A DNA stretch of 60,917 nucleotides from Neonectria sp. B-13 (taxonomy: Eukaryota; Ascomycota; Sordariomycetes; Hypocreales; Nectriaceae), in contig NOKP01000077.1 in NCBI GenBank assembly GCA_002682825.1, positions 50,315 to 111,231 on the forward strand, written 5' to 3'. A model generated the notes under the pieces. It had not been told where the DNA came from. It searched no databases and saw only the letters and a program-made list of their open reading frames with translations. Positions 52,364 to 60,917 of this stretch are shown here, in pieces. The position numbers and the translations under genes were made by a program. The first letter of the stretch is position 1, and each line of letters starts with the position of its first letter.

Positions 52364-54421
52364 ATGTCCGATAAGACAACTCTCAACCTACTCGAGGCCA
52401 GCGTCGGCGACCTGAAGCAGCTCCTAGACGCCCGAGGCGTCACAAGCGTTGAGCTTGTTTCACTTTACCTACATCGCATCGGCAAGTATGACTGTCGGGG
52501 TCCGCGTCTCAATTCGATCTGTGTCCTCAACCCCGATGTCTTCGCCGAAGCCCAAGCCTCGGACGACTACCGTGCTTCTGGAAAGCCACCACGACCTCTA
52601 GAAGGTATCCCGTTCACGGTGAAGGATAGCTACAGAGTCAAAGGAATGACTGTGGCTGCTGCATCACCCGCTTTCTCCGACCTCACAGCATCCTCTGATG
52701 CGGCGATCGTAGAGTTGCTTCGCAAAGCCGGGGCAGTGGTCCTGGGAAAGACCAACATGCCACCGATGGCAGACGGTGGTTGCCAGCGCGGACTCTACGG
52801 ACGCTCCGAGAGCCCGTACAACCAGAAGTACATGTGCACTGCTTATGCCTCTGGTTCCTCCTCTGGCTGCGGAGTCTCCACGGCAGCAAGCCTGGCCGCA
52901 TTTGGCTTCGCCGGAGAAGCCGTCACTTCAGGTCGCTCGCCGGCGTCCAACAATGCGCTGGTAGCCTACACCCCTTCCCGCAGTGTGATTCCTCCCCGGG
53001 GCTTGTGGCCGTTGTATCCGACTTGCGATCAGGTCGCCCCTCACACAAGGACCATGACAGACTTGTTTCACGTACTCAATGTCGTCGTCGCAGATGATGC
53101 TGCTGCCGGCGACGCTGATTTCTGGCGCTCGCAACCGTATGTGTCGCTCCCAAAGGCGAGTGACGTACGGCCGACGGACTATCTCTCGTTGGCTGATTCA
53201 GACGCCCTTCGAAACAAACGAGTCGCTGTTCCCAAGTGCTTCATTGGCGTTGAGGGTGCCAAGCCGGAGAATGCCTGTTCCTCTGGCGTCCGGGCTCTAT
53301 GGGATAGAGCACGGAAAGATCTCGAGTCTGTGGGCGCTACAGTCATCGAGACTGATTTTCCTCTCTTCGAGAATTACACCAGACAGGACTTCCCCGGCCA
53401 GGGCATGAACGTCCCCGGCCTATCTCAGGAATGGGCGGCGCGTGAACGCTGCGACATGATTGCTTTGAGTTGGGACAACTTCCTCCGCAGCAATGGTGAT
53501 GACAGGATACCGAACTTCACTTTTGCTGAGCTTGAGAAGATTCACCCGCATATTGCCCCAATGGACGATCCGTCTCAGCACACTGAGTCGCAGAACCAGG
53601 TCCGCTACGAAGACATGGTGGCTGTCGTGAAACAGCGGGGAGAAACCGGTCTCACTGACCTCCCTGGATGCGAGGACGCACTCAAAGCCTTGGAAGCTAT
53701 GCGGAAGAGAGACTTGGAGGACTGGATGACTGAGAACAAGTACGACGTCGTGGTGTTTCCAACGAATGGCGATGTCGCGTTGGCTGATTCGGATGAGAAC
53801 TACGAATCGATGCTGGACGCGCTACGCGATGGAGTCAAATACGCAAATGGCGGTCGGTCGCTGAAGCATCTCGGAGTTCCTTGCATCACAGTCCCGATGG
53901 GAAACCTCGAAGAGGAGAAGATGCCCGTTGGCCTCTCGTTCTGCGGCAGAGCGTACCAGGACCCGGACCTTTTGAGATACGCGTTTGCTTACGAGGCAGC
54001 GTCAAAGCGCCGGAAAAGTCCACCTCTCGCACCGCCATTGCCCTCGGATCAGATCACGCTCTCAGACACGAGTTCTCTTCCAGACTCTTCTGTCAAGCCG
54101 GTATTGGAGATCGTGTCGACGGAGGCAGTCAGCGAGGATGGCCCTGGCCTGGATATCCGCGTGGTGACCGTGACTGGAACCTGCCATCTGGCAAGCTCTG
54201 CTGGAGCATCAAGCTCGCTGAGCGTCTTCGCCAACGGGGAGCCATCTTCTCCGGTGTCTTGGGAAGGGAACAACTGGTCCTGGACGGCTCGGCTTACTCG
54301 GCCCAAGATTGACGACCGATACCCGCCGCCGGCGAAGGTGCCGCGGGATCAGTTCATGGTTGTGGTTGTTGCAAAGGCGGACAATGGCCGGTCTGCTGGC
54401 TCGTTGATCTTGGTCGATTAG
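52364..54421 (+). CDS. Amidase-signature hydrolase, 685 aa
   Basis: A single exon. The ATG at 52364 (MSDKTTLNLLEASVGDLKQL) was chosen over an upstream frame start because alignment-like features begin here. The amidase signature is present: catalytic Lys87 in FTVKDSY, the Gly/Ser-rich loop SGSSSG at 164-169 (cis-Ser), and TSGRSPASNN at 189-198 carrying the nucleophile region. The family hydrolyses carboxamides to acids and ammonia, with a Ser-cisSer-Lys triad; the substrate cannot be read here. The catalytic part ends near 560. A 125-residue C-terminal extension, Pro/Ser-rich and then beta-rich, is not usual for AmdS-type enzymes. No signal peptide is seen, so it is probably cytosolic. The gene is intact and paired with a divergent Zn2Cys6 regulator. 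Confidence 0.9.
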   Translation: MSDKTTLNLLEASVGDLKQLLDARGVTSVELVSLYLHRIGKYDCRGPRLNSICVLNPDVFAEAQASDDYRASGKPPRPLEGIPFTVKDSYRVKGMTVAAASPAFSDLTASSDAAIVELLRKAGAVVLGKTNMPPMADGGCQRGLYGRSESPYNQKYMCTAYASGSSSGCGVSTAASLAAFGFAGEAVTSGRSPASNNALVAYTPSRSVIPPRGLWPLYPTCDQVAPHTRTMTDLFHVLNVVVADDAAAGDADFWRSQPYVSLPKASDVRPTDYLSLADSDALRNKRVAVPKCFIGVEGAKPENACSSGVRALWDRARKDLESVGATVIETDFPLFENYTRQDFPGQGMNVPGLSQEWAARERCDMIALSWDNFLRSNGDDRIPNFTFAELEKIHPHIAPMDDPSQHTESQNQVRYEDMVAVVKQRGETGLTDLPGCEDALKALEAMRKRDLEDWMTENKYDVVVFPTNGDVALADSDENYESMLDALRDGVKYANGGRSLKHLGVPCITVPMGNLEEEKMPVGLSFCGRAYQDPDLLRYAFAYEAASKRRKSPPLAPPLPSDQITLSDTSSLPDSSVKPVLEIVSTEAVSEDGPGLDIRVVTVTGTCHLASSAGASSSLSVFANGEPSSPVSWEGNNWSWTARLTRPKIDDRYPPPAKVPRDQFMVVVVAKADNGRSAGSLILVD

Positions 54422-54931
54422 ACAGAGGCATAGTCATTCTCATAGATTCATTGATTCATTGCAGGCAAGAAAGTTCTCGTCACCTTGATCCGTATTTTGC
54501 CGACGGTTGCCGAGGCTGGCCGTGAACGCCATTGGCGTGTCTCGCGGAACATTGTTGTTCCAGCCTCGTCTTCGTTGTGTCATCAAGATTCCCGAGCTTG
54601 TGATTCGTCATAGGACCATGGGGTGAATCGGCACTGAGCATGACGCCTCGAAGCTCTCCGCACTTGGGATACACAGAGAGCGAGTAGACAAGAAACAGGC
54701 TGTGTAACCCGCAATCCAGTTTCAATTGGCGACTGACATGGATCTGTACATCCGACCCTTGTCCATTCAAAATCTGGACCAATGCGAAGCAGTTGAGTCT
54801 GCAGCATTTCCACCAGCTGAAGCAGCTTCTCGAGCAAAGGTAGAGAACAGGCCAAAGTGCGACCTGCCTGACAATGTTTCACTCGTCTTTGTCGGGGTTG
54901 CTTTCGCCAAACTTTACTGACTGAGTGGTTG
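54422..54931. other. Intergenic, no feature recognised
   Basis: Short frames on both strands without motif. The stretch directly before 54932 may hold decayed upstream coding sequence of the following remnant. Confidence 0.45.
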
Positions 54932-55834
54932 CAGATCGAGTATCGGTTGAGTGTCTGCAAGATCGCAAAGCGATTCTTCGCCGAGCGCCAGGCCGGCTGG
55001 CGAGACATGTACAAAAATGCCGAAACGCGCAAGAGCGAAGGCGACAGACACCTTGACAAAGAAGTCGACACTCCCCTCTTCTAGGACACCGTCGAAAATT
55101 GTGAGTTCGACGGGGAGGACTGCGAACTTGGCTTTGGAGCCCATGTTAAGGGTAAATACAAAGCCGATTTCACCTACAGCTTCTCCATGATTGTAAGCCG
55201 CAAGTCCCATGGCACAGACTGCCCGCTCGCTCTTGTGCAAATATGAATAGGATCTGGTGGGACAACACAGGCCTCAATGGACAACGTGTTCAAAGTTGAA
55301 CAAGCCAACCGCTGGCTCAACGTAGAGGGAGAATGTGAGCTGACCTTTTCCGTCGGAGGCGTCGGCAAGGTTGACTTTGACAACGCCGACAATAGCAACC
55401 CAGCCTACACAAAAGTCAAGCCCACCAAGCTCAAGGGGCACACGCTGAACCCATCCGGCAACACTTGGATGACTTTTCAGCCGTACGGAAAAGTCAACTA
55501 CTTGCTCGCATCCTTCAACGACACCGATGGGGGTGCCAGCGGGCACAGCGCGCCCTACTTTGACGGAAAGCTCAGCACCCGCGTCAAGTCGGACTTTGGA
55601 GGCTTCGGCGTGAATTTCCCGCCTAACCCAAAGGATAAGCTGGACAGCATGAACGCCGAGCGTGACGACAACAAGGTTTCCATGGATAACGACAACGTTG
55701 TTTGCAACTCCGGGGGCGACGGTGGCAGGTTTGCACTGAGCACTTACTTCAAATTCGGTCTCATGGTCGACCTAGGCTTGTTCAGTAAGCTTCGCCTCTT
55801 CGAGGTTCCATTATCGATGTACGTGCTCTGTTAA
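54932..55834 (+). pseudogene. C-terminal remnant of a large protein, possibly a killer-toxin-like GH18 chitinase
   Basis: One frame runs from about 54932 to 55834 with two in-frame stops: TAG at about 55082 and TGA at about 55241. Around them the protein is coherent: YRLSVCKIAKRFFAERQAGW, CEFDGEDCELGFGAHVKGKY, then a beta-rich stretch ELTFSVGGVGKVDFDN, KLKGHTLNPSGNTWMTFQPY and DFGGFGVNFPPNPKDK. I associate this C-terminal region with long fungal GH18 proteins of the killer-toxin-like type, from memory and without certainty. The catalytic DxxDxDxE domain, chitin-binding modules and signal peptide are absent. As it stands it encodes nothing functional. Confidence 0.5.
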
Positions 55835-56406
55835 GCTATCATGGTTTAGAGAATGTTGGCTGACTGGAACAGATGTCGATACAGTACAGAACGTTCACGA
55901 CCACCTTTGGGGCTTCTTCCCGTCTCCAGGCCTTGCTCCTGCGACGTGTGTGAGCATGTGAGCACTACCGTCACGTAGGGCCCTTCATCCATCCCTTCAT
56001 CTGGGTGGCTGGTTGAAATGTACTGAAAGGCCATTGTGCTAACTCGAATCTTCGAAGAGCGCTCGGAATGCAATACCATGAAATGGACGACGAGTAAGTC
56101 TCTCAGAGTCCCCGACTCGCAAGCAGAGATGGTTAATCATTAACCGACCTCTGTCCAACAGCCAAACCATTGGATAGGAGGAAAAAAGGCGTTCGTCCCT
56201 GCATTGTCAGTGACAGCGTAAGTATTGCAACCTTCTAGTGAAGTGCCACGCCTTCTGCCCTTCTAGTCTGCAAGGAACACCCTGACATTTAGCAACAAAG
56301 GAACGGAGATGACAGCTCTTGCGATGGTAACCAGCCTTCCATGGGCGACGACAGAGCCTGGGGCTATGGCTCCGACTCCAACGTCAACTCGCTGATGTAT
56401 TTAGAT
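55835..56406. other. Intergenic, no feature recognised
   Basis: No coding frame with content. Confidence 0.5.
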
Positions 56407-56578
56407 AAGGCAATGACTATGCGGGCCGAACCACATTGCTACGGGGGCCGTGTGGCTGATCCCTCCAAATCTGGCATCAGACCCACCCAACTGACTTGGA
56501 TACTGCCACCCTTCCAGCTGATGGCTGGTCAACACGGCCCCTGTAGCAATGTGGTTCGGCCCGCATAGTCATTGCCTT
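56407..56578. repeat. Long-arm inverted repeat: 47-bp arms, 78-bp spacer
   Basis: The left arm 56407-56453 and right arm 56532-56578 are reverse complements over 47 bp with a single mismatch (C versus A near the inner end). The arms are GC-rich and start AAGGCAATGACTATGCGGGC. A transcript from either strand would fold into a near-perfect long hairpin. No ORF content or transposon terminus is visible. Confidence 0.9.
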
Positions 56579-57168
56579 GTAATTTGAGTAGATAGATTAG
56601 ATTCACGGGTAACAAAACAGAGTATGGCATTTCTCGACCATCTCCCTATCTCCAGACGCGGCATGCGATGAGTAGGAACCGGACTTGCAACATGCTAACC
56701 AGGAGCCAATCGGTATCGACAACGTGAAGTGGGACTGAGATGGACTGATCCGGAGTTGGTCTGTTCCGTGATCACTAGTGGCTTCTCAACGAGAGAATTG
56801 ATGAGGTAGGCAACGATCCAAGAGGGAATTGTTGGGTGGGCATGTTGTAAGCCAATAATGCGCAACTTAGTTGAACACGTCATTTTATTCATGCGACCGG
56901 CACCTTGATGGCTATGCCGGTTGAGTGCGTGGTGATATCCCGCGCCACCGAGTCTGCACACCTGGTGGACGTTAAGGTCTGGAAGTTGTCAATCCGTCTC
57001 CGCTAATCCCGTGGATACGCGTATAGACCAGTCGAGGTTGGGGAGTAGTCCGTAAGTCGCCGTGATATCTCAGCATCACTGAAGCAATTAAATACGAAGC
57101 AGTAGTTGTAATTCCTTTTAACCTACTCTCCATTTCAGTCAAACATCAACTCGAACTCTCTCCTCAAA
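56579..57168. other. Upstream region of the kelch gene
   Basis: No gene recognised. It presumably contains the former kelch promoter; no element was identified. Confidence 0.45.
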
Positions 57169-58248
57169 ATGGCTTCCTTGTCAGGATCTTGGCTTCGGCT
57201 CACGTCAAGCGCGTGGCTGCAGCGCTCCTCTCAAAGTCTTTCCATTTGCGGCTCAAAGGCGTGGATCTTCGGCGGCGAACTGATTGCCAGGCAACCTGTT
57301 GACAACCAAGTTGACACCCTTGAACTTGGAGATACATCTGGTAAGAACCTGCCATCATTACTTGGTCATACTTCATCAGAACAAGAACAAACTAACTGCC
57401 CGCTTGCCAGTTCAAGCCAAGTCGCTCCCGGCACCGGTAAACGCCCCCTCTCCCCGAGTTGGCACAGCGAGCGCCGTCATCAACGACGCTATCTACATCT
57501 TTTCTGGACGAGGGGGTCTCGCAATGGATGCCATCAACGAAAACAGGGGCATCTGGAGTTACACGTCAGACTCCAATCAATAGTCACTCATCCAGCCGCA
57601 GTCAGGTTCCCATCCGATCCCCCGCAGCTACCACGCCATGGCTTCAGACGGTGCCTCTACGTTCTATGTTTACGCTGGGTGTCCCGCCGAAGGCCGACTC
57701 TCGGACCTGTGGGCCTTTGACGCTGTTTCGCGTTCATGGACTGAGCTTCCAGAGGCTCTTGCACCTGCGCGTGGCGGAACGTCAATTGCCTTCTGCCGCG
57801 GTAAATTGTACCAGATGGGTGGCTTCGATGGAAAGACCGAACAGCGTGGAATATTGGACGTATATGATCTCGTGGAGAAGAATTGGATGAGCATCGTATA
57901 CGCTCCAGATGGGAAAGAAGGCCTAGAGGCAAGGAGTGTGGCGACTCTGCAGACCGTCAAGACTCCGGGTGGACGCGATGTTCTGGTTACAATGTTTGGA
58001 AAGCGAGATCCCTCCGCGTTGGGGCACGGTGGAGCGAGAAAGATGCTCACTGATGTGTGGGCCTTTGATGTGGAAAAACAAACGTAGAGCGCAGTCAAGG
58101 TCAGTGGCAAAGACGGCCTTCCGCCAGCAAGGGGATGGTTTGATGCAGACACTTTGAAGCAGGCGGAGATGCAATCATCGTTCACGGTGGTCTTGCAGAG
58201 GACAACTTGAGACTCGGAGATGTTTGGAAGCTAGATATCCAAGATTGA
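57169..58248 (+). pseudogene. Kelch-repeat (galactose-oxidase-like propeller) protein, broken
   Basis: Exon 1 (57169-57340) begins MASLSGSWLRLTSSAWLQRS and ends at a GTAAGA donor. Exon 2 starts at 57411 after CGCTTGCCAG. Kelch blades are recognisable: SICGSKAWIFGGEL, TASAVINDAIYIFSGRGG, FYVYAGCPAEGRLSDLWAFD, KLYQMGGFDGKTEQRG and DAIIVHGGLAEDN. Two in-frame TAG codons (57581-57583 and 58085-58087) fall where kelch blades normally have Trp (TGG). A one-base loss near 58162 shifts the last blade. Kelch proteins of this kind act as beta-propeller scaffolds or specifier-type proteins; the original role is unknown. It converges with the aminotransferase. Confidence 0.8.
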
Positions 58249-58415
58249 ACGGGACAGGCTCCAGCTTCTATAGAGATTAGTTGAATGTCCTCGTTGCATT
58301 TTGAAGTAGACATGAGTGCGAGCCAAGTGTTGTAGCTATATGATACTCATCATTCCACCGTTAATTTCGTCATCTAGTCCTTTTCAAGCTAGTTCCCGTA
58401 GTTTGCGCTTGAAGT

Positions 58416-59522
58416 TCAGGCGCTCTCATCCCTGAGTGCTTTCGAGATGGCCTCCATGCCAGCTTGAAGCTCTGCCCTAGTTGGCCATCCAAATCCTAGA
58501 CGAAAGTAGGTGTCGGGCATCTCAAACCAATGTCCCGGCCCGAGATACGTGCGATACTTTGTCAATAGTCTTTCGTAGAATGCAGCAGTTCCGCCGGCGG
58601 GTTCCTTCTTCATCTTAGGAAAGCAAACTACTCCACCCTTGGGCTTGACCCATTCCAACAAATCTTCCTTCTCGATCCACGAGGCAACCATTTCCAGTCG
58701 AGCTCTCATTTCCTTGCAAGTGCTTTCCAAAATGGAGCTCTTGCGGGAAAGAACCTGCTCGGCAATGTACTCATCAATAACGCTGCCACTGATGCTGATC
58801 TGCTCCTTGGCTGCGAGGAACGTGTTCTGTAGGCTCTTGTTCTGAGTAATGACCCATCCCAGGCGAATTCCAGGGATTCCGAATGACTTGGACATGGAGC
58901 AGACGCTGAGAACATGGTCTCCGAGAGACGCGGCAATCGGTAGCTGAGATCCGTAATGGACATCGCGATAGGTCTCATCAACCAGAAGCAGGCAGTTCTT
59001 TTCCTTGGTAATGGCAATAAGCCGGTCCAACGTGTCCCTGGACATGACTGTGCCGGTAGGATTGTGAGGACAGGTCACAGAGACGAGTTTGGTGCTGGGT
59101 TGGATAGCTGCCTCGATGAAGGAGAGGTCTGGCTGAAAGCCGGACTCGAACTGGAGATCGACGTAGGTGATCTTACACCCAATGACCTTTGGGGTTTCGA
59201 GGTTGGTTGCATAGTTAGGTCGTACAACGACAAGGTGGTCGTCTGGAGTCAATTGCGAGGTCGAAATAATGAAGAGTGCACAAGCGGCACCCGACGTGAT
59301 GAGAACATCATCTTTATCCAGGCCTGAATCCCCCACGATCAACTTTCGCAGCTGGGAGCTTCCTCGATGCTCGTTGTAGAGAAGGGTGAGGTTTGGAATC
59401 TGAATGCCAAGAGACTCGAGGGTCTGGTCTGTGACGGAGCTCTCGGAGAGGTTGTTCTTGATCTTGTCGTAGCCGTACTCCTCTGGCGACTCGATCTCGA
59501 TTGGCATACGAGCGTACTTCAT
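58416..59522 (-). CDS. PLP-dependent aminotransferase, class I/II fold type I, 368 aa
   Basis: A single exon. ATG 59522 (MKYARMPIEIESPEEYGYD) was preferred to an upstream in-frame Met because the preceding 33 residues look like 5' UTR. Fold-type I landmarks are present: CPHNPTG (Asn155), VDETY (Asp182, pairs with the pyridine nitrogen), SMSKSFGIPGIRLGW (Lys212, Schiff base) and YFRLGFGWP near the end (substrate carboxylate Arg). The family transfers amino groups between amino acids and 2-oxo acids; some fungal members act in secondary metabolism. The substrate is not deducible. No signal peptide is seen, so it is cytosolic. The gene is complete with no stop and is the only intact gene at this end of the window. 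Confidence 0.9.
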   Translation of the reverse strand: MKYARMPIEIESPEEYGYDKIKNNLSESSVTDQTLESLGIQIPNLTLLYNEHRGSSQLRKLIVGDSGLDKDDVLITSGAACALFIISTSQLTPDDHLVVVRPNYATNLETPKVIGCKITYVDLQFESGFQPDLSFIEAAIQPSTKLVSVTCPHNPTGTVMSRDTLDRLIAITKEKNCLLLVDETYRDVHYGSQLPIAASLGDHVLSVCSMSKSFGIPGIRLGWVITQNKSLQNTFLAAKEQISISGSVIDEYIAEQVLSRKSSILESTCKEMRARLEMVASWIEKEDLLEWVKPKGGVVCFPKMKKEPAGGTAAFYERLLTKYRTYLGPGHWFEMPDTYFRLGFGWPTRAELQAGMEAISKALRDESA

Positions 59523-60917
59523 CTTAGAGGTTTGTGTTGTAGGTGAAAATGAATTAAGTTGATGGAAAGTGTAAGTCAAGATTCCTTTCTGTTTGAAATT
59601 GAAGTCCAAGAAAGCCGACAATCTGATAATACGGTCGGACTTTATAGACTAGGCAGTCCCTCAAACGGATACCCACGGCAGATGACAGCTTGCTTTCCGA
59701 GTGACACATCTAACCCCGCATCACGGAGCATTGGTGCAGATTTTCAGTCATCGATCCATCATCAGCTGTCGTAGTACTTATGGTACAACTGATATACTTG
59801 ACCTCTATGTGCAGTCTTCTACGTGAAAGGCGTGGCGACTACATCCCCAAATTCCTTGTCAATCTTCGGCTCGAGCTTCCGTCCCAGAAGATCGCTTCGG
59901 CCTTCCCTCCCAGACCTCGGAGTCTCCTTCCCAAACCGCTCTCGGACCCTGCTCCCCTTCAAGCCTACGACAAATTATGGGGCTGCGCCTTTCACAACGC
60001 CCAGTGGGTCTAGGAGAGGCCGAGAGATGTTGGAACCTCAAGAGTTGAGCCGACAATGTCACACAGCAGACCGGTCCCTGCGGGCCCGCCAATGCCTTTC
60101 AGAACGAGCGTTTCGGATCCCCGATTTCCTGGAGCTCTTCGATCACGGCTCGGTATATGAATTAAGGGTATACAGCATTAGGTGGCCCTTTGGGAGGAGA
60201 GAAAGGACGAAGGTTTTCGTTTCGCATTAGGCCCTATGGCTTACAGCCCAGAATCTTATCTTGCCTTGTCGCATAGGACTCGATACCACTATACTCGGAG
60301 ACGAAACTCAAGCACACCAAAAGCCATTTCCGTTTCTAGAGCTGAGCTCCTGCTGCTCTAAGCTGAGCTGTCGCTGAGCTTGGGCTGAGGATCCTGGAGT
60401 CGGGCTGAGCCGGGCTGAGCTTGGGCTGAGGATCCTGGAGCTCGGGCTGAGCCGGGCTGAGCTTTGGGCTGAGGTGCGTAGAGGGGCCCACTTTTGGGAT
60501 CGCAGACCCCACTCCCTGGGTCTAGACCCTGTTGCAGGGGCTTAAATCCGGGGCCGATTGGAAAGGGCACAGCTTCTTGGACTGGGCATCAAACACTGGC
60601 CCGTCAAACTCTTTGGACGCAGACGCTACGACGGATCCCCCGTCTCGAAACTGGCTAGATTCTATTTAGATCCCGATTGTGAGAGGTAGACTGATGATTC
60701 CTTCATATATATTAGTTTCATCATGATGAAGGTAATGGGAGGTAATAATCTAGGCATCTAGGCAATACAGGCATGGGAAGGATGCCCAGGTACTCTAAGG
60801 AGGCTATCTCAACTAGAGGTCTACCCTGAAGCAAAGTCATTCAAGCTAACAATACTACCACAATCACGAGAAGAATCTCCTCCTTATCAGTGAAATAGGT
60901 GGGGGTAACGGCTTCAT
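59523..60917. other. Right-end intergenic region with a minisatellite
   Basis: No convincing gene; the frames at 59780-60013 and 59823-60230 overlap each other and lack motifs. The GGGCTGAG minisatellite at 60373-60474 is listed separately. Confidence 0.5.
60373..60474 (+). repeat. 41-42 bp minisatellite, 2.4 copies
   Basis: The unit GCTGAGCTTGGGCTGAGGAT continues with a CCTGGAG and GGGCTGAGCCGG part. Copies lie at 60373-60413 and 60414-60455, differing by a one-base insertion, and a partial copy lies at 60456-60474. Within the unit GGGCTGAG itself recurs. Confidence 0.85.

Noticed and set aside
1..60917. CRISPR array, bacterial operon or phage features
   Set aside because: Spliced genes and fungal families throughout; no regularly spaced direct repeats with unique spacers, apart from protein-coding ankyrin repeats.
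1..60917. A giant transposon (Starship) captain gene (DUF3435 tyrosine recombinase)
   Set aside because: No recombinase-like frame was recognised, although the cargo-like content makes such an element outside the window possible.
1..60917. A secondary-metabolite cluster around the regulator, amidase and aminotransferase
   Set aside because: No polyketide synthase, NRPS, terpene synthase or P450 is present; the genes are separated by dead sequence.

Overview
This is a window of filamentous ascomycete DNA. Nearly every coding region that can be followed is split by 47-70 nt introns with GTAAGT-type donors, CTAAC/CTGAC branch points and CAG/TAG acceptors. The families present (HeLo-NACHT-ankyrin receptors, HNH_2-type nucleases, OTT_1508-type deaminases, Tad-like LINE, fungal Helitron, Zn2Cys6 regulators) are those of Pezizomycotina, most likely a Sordariomycete. 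That lineage is an inference from family content; no species marker is present. The mix of complete transposons, dead genes and fast-evolving families suggests an accessory, lineage-specific or subtelomeric region rather than core chromosome.

Layout: (1) 0-0.24 kb, the 5' end of a minus-strand gene running off the window. (2) 1.3-10.3 kb, an apparently complete Helitron: a three-exon 2,127-aa HUH Rep/PIF1 helicase on the plus strand and a divergent two-exon 480-aa accessory gene. (3) 10.3-15.4 kb, non-coding sequence with six E-box palindromes in exact 11-bp register, a hairpin-rich MITE-like element, a RecQ-like remnant and protein-like wreckage. (4) 16.8-17.9 kb, an unrecognised two-exon gene. 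(5) 19.7-23.2 kb, a Tad-type LINE with most of its endonuclease missing at a single N. (6) 23.5-46 kb, a dense run of conflict-type and chromatin genes: BAH-PHD reader, HNH nuclease (broken), FAD monooxygenase (broken), BTB protein (broken), PIF1 helicase, patatin/TPR fusion scar, a lone STAND N-terminal domain, a HeLo-NACHT-ankyrin NLR with a 100-N gap and an out-of-frame ZZ finger, a SesB-like lipase remnant, an OTT_1508-like deaminase, a DUF7587-like protein, a PD-(D/E)XK-like protein and a conserved 554-aa protein of unknown role. (7) 48-49.7 kb, a broken membrane protein and a second MITE-like copy. (8) 49.8-54.4 kb, a Zn2Cys6 regulator divergent from an intact amidase. (9) 55-59.5 kb, a broken secreted-protein remnant, a 47-bp long-arm inverted repeat, a broken kelch gene and an intact PLP aminotransferase.

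How they fit together: no single operon-like pathway is visible. The strongest theme is the 23.5-46 kb block, where pieces of at least four different fungal NLR architectures sit with four nucleic-acid- or nucleotide-directed enzymes (HNH, deaminase, PD-(D/E)XK, PIF1) and a possible ADP-ribosyltransferase-like protein. This looks like a fungal counterpart of a bacterial defence island, in which receptors and effectors turn over by duplication, truncation and decay. The regulator-amidase pair at 49.8-54.4 kb is the clearest functional unit. Many dead genes are broken by single TAG/TGA codons one transition away from sense, as expected from RIP-like C-to-T mutation or simple drift. Exon coordinates given are my own splice models, chosen by phase and signal and not tested against transcripts.
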